Shown: positions 9,552 to 17,406 of the stretch, one piece after another | Layout: each line of letters opens with the position of its first letter | How positions within the stretch are numbered: position 1 is the first letter of the stretch | From: a virus | Reading direction: 5' to 3' (one strand) | IMG/VR virus record: IMGVR_UViG_3300030103_000726 | Coordinates: 1 to 28,184 of that record | DNA: 28,184 bases | The notes under the pieces: generated by a model | Seen by the model: only the letters and a program-made list of their open reading frames with translations | Told to the model about the DNA's origin: nothing | Databases searched by the model: none | Made by a program: the position numbers and the translations under genes

Positions 9552-12199
9552 GTCCTTCGACTTCTGCTCGTCACATCGGCTTCAAAGAGTGCGGCTTGGA
9601 ATGCTGATGGCAATGCACCATCGTTCACAAGTTCAACCTTGACACGATCAGACTGAGCAAAGATCGGAACACGGAAGTCACCATCCACGTTAGGGAGTGT
9701 ATCAGTAACGCTACTACCATCGGAGTAGTACCTACCGGAGAATGGATACTCCGTTGATGTCCCGTATTCAGGGGTGACTCTAATCTTAAAGAAGGAGGTC
9801 TGGTCAAACACCACCGTCATGTATCTGATCTGATGGCGGTAACCCGCGATACTGACTTGAGGAGTCTGCTGACCGAACCTGTTGGGGGTCTTGAGGATAG
9901 GCTTGGAGAACTCGTAGGTCATGGTGTAGGGTTCACCTACATAGACCGGGGCTGTTGGTGAACCAGTATGATTACCGGATACCTTCATCTGTCCTGCACT
10001 TCTATCAGTAACCGTAAGAACAAGACCTTCCGCAGTGACCGCCTGAGCGTTCGCACTGGGGGTGTAGTTATTATTCAGGGTGTAGGTCGTGCGGTTGTCA
10101 GAGGGGTTGTAAGAACCTTCCCCTACTTCGGTGCCTGTAGCATTAATAGTAGTACGCCGATCCAAGGTCGTGGTGTAGGTAGAATTGACATCCACCGCCC
10201 CCGTTTGCATCTCAATCTTCTCAAGGAACAGGTCGCTGCCATACTTCATGACCAGATACAACTCTGTGTCAACAAAGAACATAGAGAAGATCTCACCACC
10301 AAAGGTGAACTTTGACCACGATGAAAGCACACGCTCGTTACCTGAAGACAGATACTTGTACACACAAGCAGTCGTTGGGTCTTGTTCAGAAGTAGTCACC
10401 AAGATGTCCTCGTGAGTAGACGAGGCAAAGTCTTTGATAGTACCCGTGATGTAGTTGGGCACCTGTGCGGATACGTCAACTGCATCAAACTGAATATCAA
10501 CTTCGTTCACCTTGAAGTATTGCTTGACCCCGTTGTTTGATCCTCGGGGGAATGCAAAGAACAACGATGAACCTGCAACAACTGGCTTGACCTTAGAGTT
10601 GATCTCGAACTGAGTTTGAGAAGTAATCGTTGCAGTCAGGGGTGATAGCACGCCCTGAGACTGGAGACTGAACTGAGCCTGTCCCGCAAATAGCACGAGC
10701 CTGTCCGAGAACGGGATAGCGTGTTTGAGTTTAGCCACAGTAGTACCGCCGACTGCAAGGTCGATGACCTCTGCGTCAGTAATCTGCGTCACCGTGGTTC
10801 TGAAGTAGTTGAAGTATTCAGCAGTCTCAGAGAGGATCACATTCTCACCAGAGAGCATGACCAGTCGGTTACGGAAGAACGACAGATCGTCAATAGTGTT
10901 ACCGACAAAGGTGGGGTTGGGGTTGGTAAGGGTGTCTCCCACTTGTCTCGGGGAGAACTTGAAGTTGGTGAATGGCGAAGCCGGGGTGGGTCCGAAGGAA
11001 CCATCGGCTCTGGTCACCTTGAATGCACCATTAGAATCCCGCACAATAATGTGGGGCAGGGTGTCGAAGTTGAAGTCGTTCTTGATACCGGGCTTGGTTG
11101 TCTCCTGCCATCGACCTTTGGTTGGAATGGCGTTACCGGGATCACCACCATCAGCAGTGAACTTGACGTAATAGTCATCAATCTCAGCCTCAGGGTTTCC
11201 TTCGACCTCAAAGATAATCCCGTGAGGTGATTCATTGGGGAGTTGAGAGAACTTCTCTACGCTTTCATTGAGTACGGCCACGACGTTGTTACTCTGACCA
11301 TCTGAGATAGTCAAGTTGAAGTCTGTACTGGTGCAGTAGACATGAATAACATTGGTTTTTGATGCAGCGTTGACTACAAGAAAATGCTCATTGTTGTCTC
11401 CAAAAGTCTTACCGCTCAAGAACGCACGGATCTGTTCAGTGGTTTCTTCGGAGTCTGTTGAGATCTTTAGTTTTTCTTTTAGGAATGTTGCATTAGAACC
11501 CGATACATCACTGTCCTCAAGGGCAAAAGAATCATGTTTAGAGCCAAATTCATTGTTTGATACACTGGCCTCGTACTCATCCTGAATACTGTTAGGGCTA
11601 TCATTTAATGTATTTTTTGCTGCTACCTTTTTACTGTTAGTAAACCCAAGGTCAGTACCATTCAACTTGATCTCAATCTTGCAACTGTTGAAGTTACCGG
11701 GGGCGGCTTTCACATGGACAAGACGTTCGTTGGCTTGAAGCGATGATGCAGACAAGGTGTCTGCCATTGCCACCGTCTTTTTGGTGTTAGCAATAAAGGT
11801 TACATCAGCAATAGTGACAGCCCTGAACAAGTCTTTGGGTGCAGGGTCCGATCCTTGCTTCGTAAAGTAGGTGGCAAGATTAGTGTCTTCAGTATCAAGG
11901 GTTACTGTCTGCGATGCACCCGCAAGGTCAAAGACTTTGACAGTGCCGTCGCCTTCCAAAGCAATGAAGTATTGCTCATCCGAGTCACGGTTCACTGAGT
12001 GAATAAAGGTGTCGGCTTGGACATTCTCAATAAGCCGGGTAGAGCCAAGTAGTTGAGTAGGGGGACGCTTGTGCAGCCCACGAACGGGACTGGAGATTGC
12101 ATTGAACTGTGCTTCACACTGGTTCGGGAGGCGGATCGCATCGGGTTGCTGACTCACGCCACCAATAAGGTTCGGTATATCGTGCGTAATCAGAGCCAT
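9548..12199 (-). CDS. Tail tubular protein B (T7 gp12-like nozzle)
   Basis: This 883-residue protein is the tail nozzle. The N-terminus MALITHDIPNLIGGVSQQPDAIR is the hallmark of the T7 gp12 family, with the conserved 'N-hydrophobic-GGVSQQP-x-RL' signature and the following NQCEAQFNAI...GLHKRPPT. Later family-typical segments include SFFRNRLVMLSGENVILSET (about residue 435) and FAGQAQFSLQSQGVLSPLTA (about 500). T7 gp12 has 794 residues, so this copy is somewhat longer. It starts at a TAATG overlap with the gp11-like gene, with GAGGAG within twelve bases. It forms the hexameric tube below gp11 that carries the fibres. Confidence 0.96.
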   Translation of the reverse strand: MALITHDIPNLIGGVSQQPDAIRLPNQCEAQFNAISSPVRGLHKRPPTQLLGSTRLIENVQADTFIHSVNRDSDEQYFIALEGDGTVKVFDLAGASQTVTLDTEDTNLATYFTKQGSDPAPKDLFRAVTIADVTFIANTKKTVAMADTLSASSLQANERLVHVKAAPGNFNSCKIEIKLNGTDLGFTNSKKVAAKNTLNDSPNSIQDEYEASVSNNEFGSKHDSFALEDSDVSGSNATFLKEKLKISTDSEETTEQIRAFLSGKTFGDNNEHFLVVNAASKTNVIHVYCTSTDFNLTISDGQSNNVVAVLNESVEKFSQLPNESPHGIIFEVEGNPEAEIDDYYVKFTADGGDPGNAIPTKGRWQETTKPGIKNDFNFDTLPHIIVRDSNGAFKVTRADGSFGPTPASPFTNFKFSPRQVGDTLTNPNPTFVGNTIDDLSFFRNRLVMLSGENVILSETAEYFNYFRTTVTQITDAEVIDLAVGGTTVAKLKHAIPFSDRLVLFAGQAQFSLQSQGVLSPLTATITSQTQFEINSKVKPVVAGSSLFFAFPRGSNNGVKQYFKVNEVDIQFDAVDVSAQVPNYITGTIKDFASSTHEDILVTTSEQDPTTACVYKYLSSGNERVLSSWSKFTFGGEIFSMFFVDTELYLVMKYGSDLFLEKIEMQTGAVDVNSTYTTTLDRRTTINATGTEVGEGSYNPSDNRTTYTLNNNYTPSANAQAVTAEGLVLTVTDRSAGQMKVSGNHTGSPTAPVYVGEPYTMTYEFSKPILKTPNRFGQQTPQVSIAGYRHQIRYMTVVFDQTSFFKIRVTPEYGTSTEYPFSGRYYSDGSSVTDTLPNVDGDFRVPIFAQSDRVKVELVNDGALPSAFQAALFEADVTSRSRRT

Positions 12200-12828
12200 T
12201 AGTAACCGGCTCCTCTGATACCAGACCGACGATTGACGATACTGAGAACATCTTGATTATCAAAGATAGAGTGATCTGCGGTATCACCTTCGTATTCCTT
12301 GAGGATCGAGAGTGCTTTCATCTCGTCCTGCACAGTAAACATGTTACCTTTCTGTGATCCAATCAAGCGGTCTTGGAACACACGAGCAGCCTTGATATTA
12401 ACGTATCGGCGTGCTGGTTCAGGTAAATCCTCAAATGGGTAGAGGTACACGAGAGTCAGCCGGATAGACGTACTGAACTCGAAGGTATTGTTGGTCTTGT
12501 CAAATAGTTTGTTGCCCCGCTGAATAACAGACCGAGACTCGTTAACGGTAGACACGCTGCCATCCCGAGGAACAGATGTGTCATTATCCACACGAACAAC
12601 CTCGTTACTGAGGATGATGTGCTTGTTGCTGTCAGGGCTAAGTGAGATGTTGTGCAGGGTATTGAAGTGCCATCCTTGACTCTGAACTTCACGGGAGATT
12701 TCAGACAAGATGTTTCTTGCGATAGCAGCATCTTGATTTTGCTGGCCCGTGAGGCTGTTGATTGGGGGTTCACCAATCGTTGAGAGGATGGTGTTTACCG
12801 CATCCAACTCTGATGTTTTTTCAGGCAT
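12199..12828 (-). CDS. Tail tubular protein A (T7 gp11-like adaptor)
   Basis: This 209-residue protein is the adaptor ring between portal and nozzle. The family signature is clear: an N-terminal ELDAVNTILSTIGEPPINSL, then IARNILSEISREVQSQGWHFN, and PARRYVNIKAARVFQDRLIG in the C-terminal third. T7 gp11 has 196 residues. The start is fixed by AAGGAG five bases upstream of the ATG, just downstream of the terminator that follows the capsid gene. Translation of the next gene begins on its stop codon. Confidence 0.96.
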   Translation of the reverse strand: MPEKTSELDAVNTILSTIGEPPINSLTGQQNQDAAIARNILSEISREVQSQGWHFNTLHNISLSPDSNKHIILSNEVVRVDNDTSVPRDGSVSTVNESRSVIQRGNKLFDKTNNTFEFSTSIRLTLVYLYPFEDLPEPARRYVNIKAARVFQDRLIGSQKGNMFTVQDEMKALSILKEYEGDTADHSIFDNQDVLSIVNRRSGIRGAGY

Positions 12829-12841
12829 TTCAACTCCTTAT

Positions 12842-12875
12842 AAAAAGGGCCGGGACACCCGAAGGTGCCCCGACC
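12842..12875 (-). terminator. Strong intrinsic terminator after the major capsid gene (T7 Tphi position)
   Basis: On the minus strand a 12-bp GC-rich stem with a TTCG tetraloop (12875 to 12848, two G-T wobbles) is followed by CTTTTT. T7 has its late terminator Tphi at exactly this place, between gene 10 and gene 11. It would lower transcription of tail genes relative to capsid. Confidence 0.93.
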
Positions 12876-12887
12876 GGGGGAGACTCA

Positions 12888-12905
12888 AGACTACACAAGT
12901 AGTCT
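12888..12905 (-). other. Second RNA hairpin upstream of the capsid terminator
   Basis: A perfect 7-bp stem AGACTAC/GTAGTCT with a four-base loop lies directly after the capsid stop codon and 13 bases before the terminator hairpin in transcription order. It lacks a U tract, so it is not itself a terminator. It could stabilise the capsid mRNA 3' end or serve as a processing site; that is inference. Confidence 0.5.
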
Positions 12906-12916
12906 CAGGGAGAAAA

Positions 12917-14029
12917 TCATGCAGTGACGATTTCGTAGCAGCATTCTTCACGAAGAACGCCGTGACCCATTGCATACTTAGCAACCATCAGGGTGCCAAG
13001 ACGGTCGAGTTGGTACTCAGACTCCAAGCCAAGGTCGAGCAACTTAACGGTGCCCACGCCTTCGGTTTGGAAAGCAATACCAGCAGTATTCGCGAAACTG
13101 GTGTTACCGTAACCGACACCGTTAGCACCGAAGATGTCGTTCTGAATAGACGATGAAGCCAATTCTTCAGTTGCGGATGCCGCCCCAGATGGGATGTGGT
13201 TGGACTTCATGATGCGAATACCCGCAACCTGAGCCACTTCACCCGTGGCAATAGATCCCATACCACCGAAGTCGGTGTTGATGGCATCGTTACCAGACCC
13301 TACCAACTTGTAATACTCAGCAGGATTAAAGATGACGTAACGACCTTCGGCAGGAACGTTCTTCTCGTCCATCTTCTGAGCAACTTGAACAATAGCGTTC
13401 ACAAGTTCTTTAGCGGTGTAGGTGTTCGTTGGGTCATCACCCTCAAACGTGGTTGCGTCAATAGTCGCACCGAGGAAGCGAGGATCAGCAGTGCCACCGG
13501 TAGCCGTACCACCAAAGCGGTCATCAACTCTACGGGCACCAGCAATAACAGTACGAATCAACGCACGGTCAGAGTGATAAGCCAACTCACGGCCAATTTG
13601 GGTGGTGTAAGCAGCACGAACATCGTAGTGGTTCTTGGCTTCGTCAATGTCAGCAATAAATGCAGACGAGACAAGAGTACCGTCGATGCTGATGGTACGC
13701 TCGGCGTGCTTGATACGGTTCAGGTACTTACCTTCACCGGCTTCAGCCGTGCCATCAGTGCCGCCAGTAGCATCCACGAATGAACCCATGATGGATTCAC
13801 CGGCAGAGTGGTACTTAGCAGCCGCAGTACCCATCACTGGGAACTGAGCAGTCTTACCGCTTGCAATAGTACGGACAGTATGAAGAGGCATCATTACGTT
13901 TGCTTCTTCAAAGGTTTGAAGGACTTCACCAGAGAAGACCTTGAGGAACATTGCGTTGGCATCGCCAGTCGCATTGATTTGACCCAAACGTGAAACGTCG
14001 ATTGGGTTCATGAAGTTTTGATCTGCCAT
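12917..14029 (-). CDS. Major capsid protein (T7 gp10A-like, HK97 fold)
   Basis: This 370-residue protein forms the icosahedral shell. The start region, with GEVLQTFEEANVM and HTVRTIASGKTAQFPVMGTA, then YHSAGESIMG, is the conserved N-terminal part of the T7 gp10 family; ALIRTVIAGARR and VGSGNDAINTDFGG are also typical. T7 gp10A has 345 residues. An AAAGGAAA ribosome site lies a few bases before the ATG. The gene is preceded by a ~90-base leader and followed by a strong terminator, the arrangement expected for the most highly expressed gene. I saw no slippery heptamer before the stop that would suggest a gp10B-like frameshift product. Confidence 0.97.
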   Translation of the reverse strand: MADQNFMNPIDVSRLGQINATGDANAMFLKVFSGEVLQTFEEANVMMPLHTVRTIASGKTAQFPVMGTAAAKYHSAGESIMGSFVDATGGTDGTAEAGEGKYLNRIKHAERTISIDGTLVSSAFIADIDEAKNHYDVRAAYTTQIGRELAYHSDRALIRTVIAGARRVDDRFGGTATGGTADPRFLGATIDATTFEGDDPTNTYTAKELVNAIVQVAQKMDEKNVPAEGRYVIFNPAEYYKLVGSGNDAINTDFGGMGSIATGEVAQVAGIRIMKSNHIPSGAASATEELASSSIQNDIFGANGVGYGNTSFANTAGIAFQTEGVGTVKLLDLGLESEYQLDRLGTLMVAKYAMGHGVLREECCYEIVTA

Positions 14030-14120
14030 GAGACATTTCCTTTCTAAGAAAAGTTAGAGTTAGTTTGGGCTGATTGGACTTAGATGTCGCAAAGATTGTC
14101 CTACCGCAGCAGGGTCAAAG

Positions 14121-14342
14121 TTATTCTTGTTCTTCTTCAGCACCAATAGATCCTGCAAACCAACCTTCAGGTAGGTCTACAGGGGATTGAGATAGAACCC
14201 ACGTGGTTCCATCCCAGAAATAGACATGGCCCCGAACATCGGAGCCTAGTCTCACGAGTCCATCGGACTCATTTACGAATACGACTTTGGAACTTCCGCA
14301 CCCGCTCAAGCCACCGCTCACGGTGAGGAGTAGGACGGGCAT
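14121..14342 (-). CDS. Small lipoprotein, possible outer-membrane spanin or surface protein
   Basis: From this ATG the product is 73 residues, MPVLLLTVSGGLSGC..., a short hydrophobic signal ending in a lipobox LSGC with Cys15 as the predicted lipidated residue. The mature part has KVVFVNESDGLVRLGSDVRG, HVYFWDGTTWVLS and DLPEGWFAG, a small beta-type domain with an acidic tail. The start lies inside the preceding membrane-protein gene in another frame, overlapping it by 74 bases, as Rz1 genes overlap Rz. The signal lacks N-terminal positive charges from this start. The frame stays open upstream to a GTG at 14450 that overlaps the holin-like stop, so a longer 109-residue form is possible. Its place beside a holin-like gene suggests a lysis role, but the mature domain is not a typical short proline-rich Rz1. 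I infer lipoprotein firmly and spanin only weakly. Confidence 0.6.
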   Translation of the reverse strand: MPVLLLTVSGGLSGCGSSKVVFVNESDGLVRLGSDVRGHVYFWDGTTWVLSQSPVDLPEGWFAGSIGAEEEQE

Positions 14343-14427
14343 CCATCGCAGTATTTTTGTTTGTAACCAAATATGTAACGAACGGAGTAAGTAGAGACAC
14401 CAGTACACCCGCGAGGATCTTTGACAT
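14269..14427 (-). CDS. Small membrane protein, nested with the lipoprotein gene
   Basis: This 52-residue ORF encodes MSKILAGVLVSLLTPFVTYL, one N-terminal transmembrane helix, then a short polar linker and a basic C-terminal helix with HRERWLERVRKFQSRIRK. It begins 20 bases after the holin-like gene ends and its 3' half is read in a second frame by the lipoprotein gene. One anchored helix with a charged tail followed by an embedded lipoprotein recalls the inner/outer spanin pair of two-component systems. At 52 residues the soluble part is too short for a classical i-spanin coiled coil spanning the periplasm. The ribosome site is weak (GAG about seven bases before the ATG), so coupling to the upstream gene is likely. 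Confidence 0.55.
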   Translation of the reverse strand: MSKILAGVLVSLLTPFVTYLVTNKNTAMDARPTPHRERWLERVRKFQSRIRK

Positions 14428-14446
14428 AGTTGTCTCGATTTGAATT

Positions 14447-14638
14447 TCACTTAAGACCGTTTTTAAGGGTAAGACGAGAGCCTGTGTAGCCCATTGCTAC
14501 CAGAGCAGTATTCAAGAGTGCAACCGCTTGGACCCACGGGCCATCAGCGGGAACAACACCCGACGCGATCACAGCACCAAGGCTGGCAGCGGCAAGCGAA
14601 AGCCAGAATTCAGTTGTCTTGTATCCGGGTTTATCCAT
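14447..14638 (-). CDS. Holin-like small membrane protein
   Basis: This 63-residue protein has two predicted membrane segments, FWLSLAAASLGAVIASGVV (about 11-29) and WVQAVALLNTALVAMGYTG (about 35-53), with short charged ends (MDKPGYKTTE and LTLKNGLK). That is the layout of a class II holin, which would permeabilise the inner membrane at the end of infection. The start is certain: AAAGGAG lies seven bases upstream of the ATG. It is placed between scaffold and capsid genes rather than near the fibre gene, where T7 has its holin 17.5. It is followed by the nested membrane protein/lipoprotein pair, so a compact lysis cassette is plausible. No endolysin is visible in the window. Confidence 0.7.
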   Translation of the reverse strand: MDKPGYKTTEFWLSLAAASLGAVIASGVVPADGPWVQAVALLNTALVAMGYTGSRLTLKNGLK

Positions 14639-14650
14639 TTGATTTCTCCT

Positions 14651-15400
14651 TTAGATGACGTTTGAGTTTTGAAGTCGATTGTAGACCTGCTGCCGGAACG
14701 CAGGGTCTTTCTTATAACGAGGGTCAGACATCGCCTCCACCACTTGGGCACGAGACTGAAAGGCTCCACTATTAGGGATAGTGTTCCCAGTCTCACCCTG
14801 CAATAGAGGGACACCTTGGGCCTGCACAAAGCGGGCGTACATCCCGTTCACAGCCATACGCATGGTTGATTGATCGGCGTTTACCAGATCATTAAACGCA
14901 TCAATCTCTTGGTCAGGAAGATTCTGGGCGGCCCACGACAACATCGCGTTGTAGTTTTCTTCGCCACCCACAGCCTCAAAGGTTTGCTGAACGACCTGCT
15001 CGGCTACAACCTTTTGACTATTGACGTAGTTGTCGATCATCGCACGCGGAATACCCGTCTGAACCAAGCGTTCACGCGACTCTTCAGAGACGTCACCCGT
15101 TGCATCAAACTCTTCCGACAATTCGTAGAAGACATCTTCTGTGATTTGCCCGGTATTCTCTTGAGCCGGTGCCTCTTCTTGAGGTTGTTGGCGTGACTGA
15201 GAGAATTCCTTTTGGAGTTGGTTGTAGGCAAATGCCAACGCTTCAGGCGATTCAAACTTCTCAGGGAGCCACGAGGGTCGTTCCTCGCCCACCTGCTCTT
15301 GGGCTTCCGGCGGGACTTGCGACTCAAATTGCTCTACTTGCTCCTGTTGATATGCGGGGGCTGCATCACTTTTGATTTCTACTTTTTCGTAATCAGACAT
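14651..15400 (-). CDS. Capsid scaffolding / assembly protein (T7 gp9-like)
   Basis: This 249-residue, highly acidic and Gln/Glu-rich protein lies between the portal and capsid genes, as T7 gene 9 does (307 residues). The N-terminal half is low complexity (PAYQQEQVEQFESQVPPEAQ) and probably disordered; the second half is helical (SEESRERLVQTGIPRAMIDNYV). Near the C-terminus, RAQVVEAMSDPRYKKDPAFRQQVYNRL is a recurrent signature of T7-type scaffold proteins, the end that binds the capsid protein. The ribosome site AAGGAG precedes the ATG by ten bases and the start overlaps the portal stop as TAATG. Confidence 0.92.
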   Translation of the reverse strand: MSDYEKVEIKSDAAPAYQQEQVEQFESQVPPEAQEQVGEERPSWLPEKFESPEALAFAYNQLQKEFSQSRQQPQEEAPAQENTGQITEDVFYELSEEFDATGDVSEESRERLVQTGIPRAMIDNYVNSQKVVAEQVVQQTFEAVGGEENYNAMLSWAAQNLPDQEIDAFNDLVNADQSTMRMAVNGMYARFVQAQGVPLLQGETGNTIPNSGAFQSRAQVVEAMSDPRYKKDPAFRQQVYNRLQNSNVI

Positions 15401-16923
15401 TATTGTTGTTCTCCTTGAGACATCATGTTGTCAATGATCTGCGGCCCTGCTTGTTGGGCCATCATCATTTGTTGTTGCTGCATCTGCTGCTCTTGCTGCA
15501 TCTGTTGCAGTTGTTCTGGCGTACGCACAAGACCCTTGATATCAATACCAAGAGCCAACGCACGCCGCTTCATGTACTCCCCAACATCCACATATTGTTG
15601 AAGCACCTCGGGACCGAGGACCTGTCCAATACCAGCAAGATAGGTGTCGAGTTTGTTGAGGTCATTTCCTCGCCCGAGGGCTTCAATTCCTGTAATAATG
15701 ACGGGCTTAATCTTATCCATAGGGATATCAGGCAAAGCACCGTCACGCTTCATTTTGTTCATAATCAACGTCACCATCGGGAAACTAAGTTCTCGGGATA
15801 GGACGCTGTAGATACCACCAAGTTGTCGTTCTACGGCTTGGGTAACCAGTCTTACTTCTTCTGCCGTAACTCGATCCGCATTACGAATACTCCCCTCAAG
15901 GAGGAGAAATGCATAAGCCAATCGCTCTTGGATGGTGTTGATTGTATTCTGAGCAACAGAGAAATCCTGCGCTTTCTGACTCTGGAGAACTGATACGTCA
16001 CCGCTGTTGCCCTCAATGATTGCACCGTTGGGAGATTTCGCAAGGTTGCGGGCACGGGTAGATCCGTTGGGGTTCACAAGGAACAGGATCTTAGATGCTG
16101 CCGCACTCCCTTCCACAATGGCTTTGGTTAAGGCTTCCAACGACTGGAGGTCGCCAAGGTACTGCTCTACATACCCTCGTCCATAGTCCTCGCCGTCAAC
16201 ACGGTTCATCCGCAACGGGATAAAGGGGGCGTCTTCAGCATCAAGAACTCTGCGAGAGTTAGGCACTTCCATGCCCTCGATCTCTTGGAACACTTCGACC
16301 TTGCCATCGTTGCGGGTATGCATCCCGGTAAACAAATCGATGTGCTTGTCATGAGAAGGCTCGCCATTATCAGGGCGTACTTCTTCGGGGAGCATAGAGG
16401 GGGACACGCTCTCCTTGAGAATAATCGTTCGAGCAAACCCGAGGGGGCATCGCTTGACTACATATCTATCAAGGTGAACTACCCGCATATTCCCACCATC
16501 AGGGAAATACAGCAAGGCGTTGCCTGCCACCACAAGGTGACGAACAGCATCGAACAGTCCAGTGCGAACACCTGACCGCTCGATCTCATCCATTACAGAT
16601 CGCTCAATAGCCGAGAGACTGTCCTCGATCTCAGTCTTAATCTTAGGATCAAGTTCATCAATCTCACGTTCAGTCTCTTCGTCTAGTTGTAGGCGGAAGA
16701 AGGGGGAGTTTGGGGGGAGGAGTGCCAGAAGCAACGCGGCTGCAAGGTTGTTTGAACCTCTAGCCCCGATGCTTTGGAAGGGTGTTGGGAATCTCGTAGC
16801 ACCTGTGGAACCATCCTCAGGCATAAGAGTAGGAATAGTGATTGCACTACAGTCGCGTGCCCGTTCTAGGAACTGGGACCGCTCAGTAGAGCATTTGTTG
16901 TATGTGCTACTTAGATTATCCAT
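15400..16923 (-). CDS. Portal protein (T7 gp8-like head-tail connector)
   Basis: This 507-residue protein forms the dodecameric portal through which DNA is packaged and ejected. T7 gp8 has 536 residues. Family-typical parts include the N-terminal FLERARDCSAITIPTLMPE, then TPFQSIGARGSNNLAAALLLALLPPNSPFFRLQL, and DRYVVKRCPLGFARTIILKE. Residues YGRGYVEQYLGDLQSLEALTKAIVEG are also characteristic. The C-terminus has a Gln/Met tract (QQMQQEQQMQQQQMMMAQQ), likely disordered barrel tail. The start overlaps the stop of the gp7.3-like gene (TAATG) and has no strong ribosome site, so it is probably translated by re-initiation. Confidence 0.96.
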   Translation of the reverse strand: MDNLSSTYNKCSTERSQFLERARDCSAITIPTLMPEDGSTGATRFPTPFQSIGARGSNNLAAALLLALLPPNSPFFRLQLDEETEREIDELDPKIKTEIEDSLSAIERSVMDEIERSGVRTGLFDAVRHLVVAGNALLYFPDGGNMRVVHLDRYVVKRCPLGFARTIILKESVSPSMLPEEVRPDNGEPSHDKHIDLFTGMHTRNDGKVEVFQEIEGMEVPNSRRVLDAEDAPFIPLRMNRVDGEDYGRGYVEQYLGDLQSLEALTKAIVEGSAAASKILFLVNPNGSTRARNLAKSPNGAIIEGNSGDVSVLQSQKAQDFSVAQNTINTIQERLAYAFLLLEGSIRNADRVTAEEVRLVTQAVERQLGGIYSVLSRELSFPMVTLIMNKMKRDGALPDIPMDKIKPVIITGIEALGRGNDLNKLDTYLAGIGQVLGPEVLQQYVDVGEYMKRRALALGIDIKGLVRTPEQLQQMQQEQQMQQQQMMMAQQAGPQIIDNMMSQGEQQ

Positions 16924-17189
16924 TATGCACCCGAACTAATATTCATAGATGACCCGCCCTTACCAAGAGCAGGATTATTCATAGGAATCTTCAGCATGGA
17001 TTTACCACGAGCAGAAGTTCCCCGTCGCTTCCGAATGGGGTTGTCAGCCTTTGCTTGCTCATTCTTAAACGGCTCAGGAAGGGACACGGTAGGAGCCGGG
17101 GCAACAGTGATCTTTGGAGGGGGCGGAGGGGGAGCCACCGGTGGAGGGGGAGGTGGTGGCATTGATGGTGATCCGCTCGGTAAGCACAT
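16923..17189 (-). CDS. gp7.3-like tail/host-range protein with polyproline N-terminus
   Basis: This 88-residue protein sits directly before the portal, where T7 has gene 7.3. Its C-terminal half (RKRRGTSARGKSMLKI ... GGSSMNI) closely resembles the T7 gp7.3 C-terminus, which has RKKARAGGKKSLSVARSSGGGINI-type residues. T7 gp7.3 (99 residues) is a virion-associated protein needed for adsorption. The N-terminal half here is unlike T7: two runs of seven and six prolines separated by VA (PPPPPPPVAPPPPPP, residues 11-25), then KITVAPAPTVSLPEPF. Translation of such runs generally needs EF-P. GGAG lies eight bases before the ATG. Confidence 0.75.
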   Translation of the reverse strand: MCLPSGSPSMPPPPPPPVAPPPPPPKITVAPAPTVSLPEPFKNEQAKADNPIRKRRGTSARGKSMLKIPMNNPALGKGGSSMNISSGA

Positions 17190-17191
17190 AG

Positions 17192-17404
17192 TTAGTTCTC
17201 CAAAAGGTTGTTTTTCTGGTTCTCCAGTTGATCAATAAGGAAGCGAACAACAGACCGTTTACCGGCCTCAATCCATATTTCCCTATCGGACATCTCTGGG
17301 TCAGGACATCTCTCAGGGAACCGCTCATTAAGAGCCTCAACCAGCCTAGAATCTAGGGCTGGTATGGGCCTGAACATAGCGTCGTTAGGATAATTATTCC
17401 TCAT
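17192..17404 (-). CDS. Small conserved phage protein of unknown function
   Basis: This 70-residue protein has the central sequence ALDSRLVEALNERFPERCPDPEMSDREIW followed by GKRSVVRFLIDQLENQ. I recall closely similar small proteins between the replication and head genes of many marine T7-like phages, always without a known role. I chose the second ATG of the pair at 17410/17404 because AAAGG stands at the right distance from it (five bases after GGA). The first ATG overlaps the upstream stop (ATGA) but has its Shine-Dalgarno directly abutting. The product looks mostly helical, without membrane segments. Confidence 0.75.
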   Translation of the reverse strand: MRNNYPNDAMFRPIPALDSRLVEALNERFPERCPDPEMSDREIWIEAGKRSVVRFLIDQLENQKNNLLEN

Positions 17405-17406
17405 AG

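Noticed and set aside
12905-12940. Frameshifted minor capsid protein like T7 gp10B
   Set aside because: No slippery heptamer is present before the capsid stop codon and the downstream region is quickly filled by hairpins.
14030-14120. Phage-specific promoter upstream of the capsid gene
   Set aside because: A TTGACC-like element is visible but no matching -10, and I could not find a motif shared with other gaps that would define a phage promoter.
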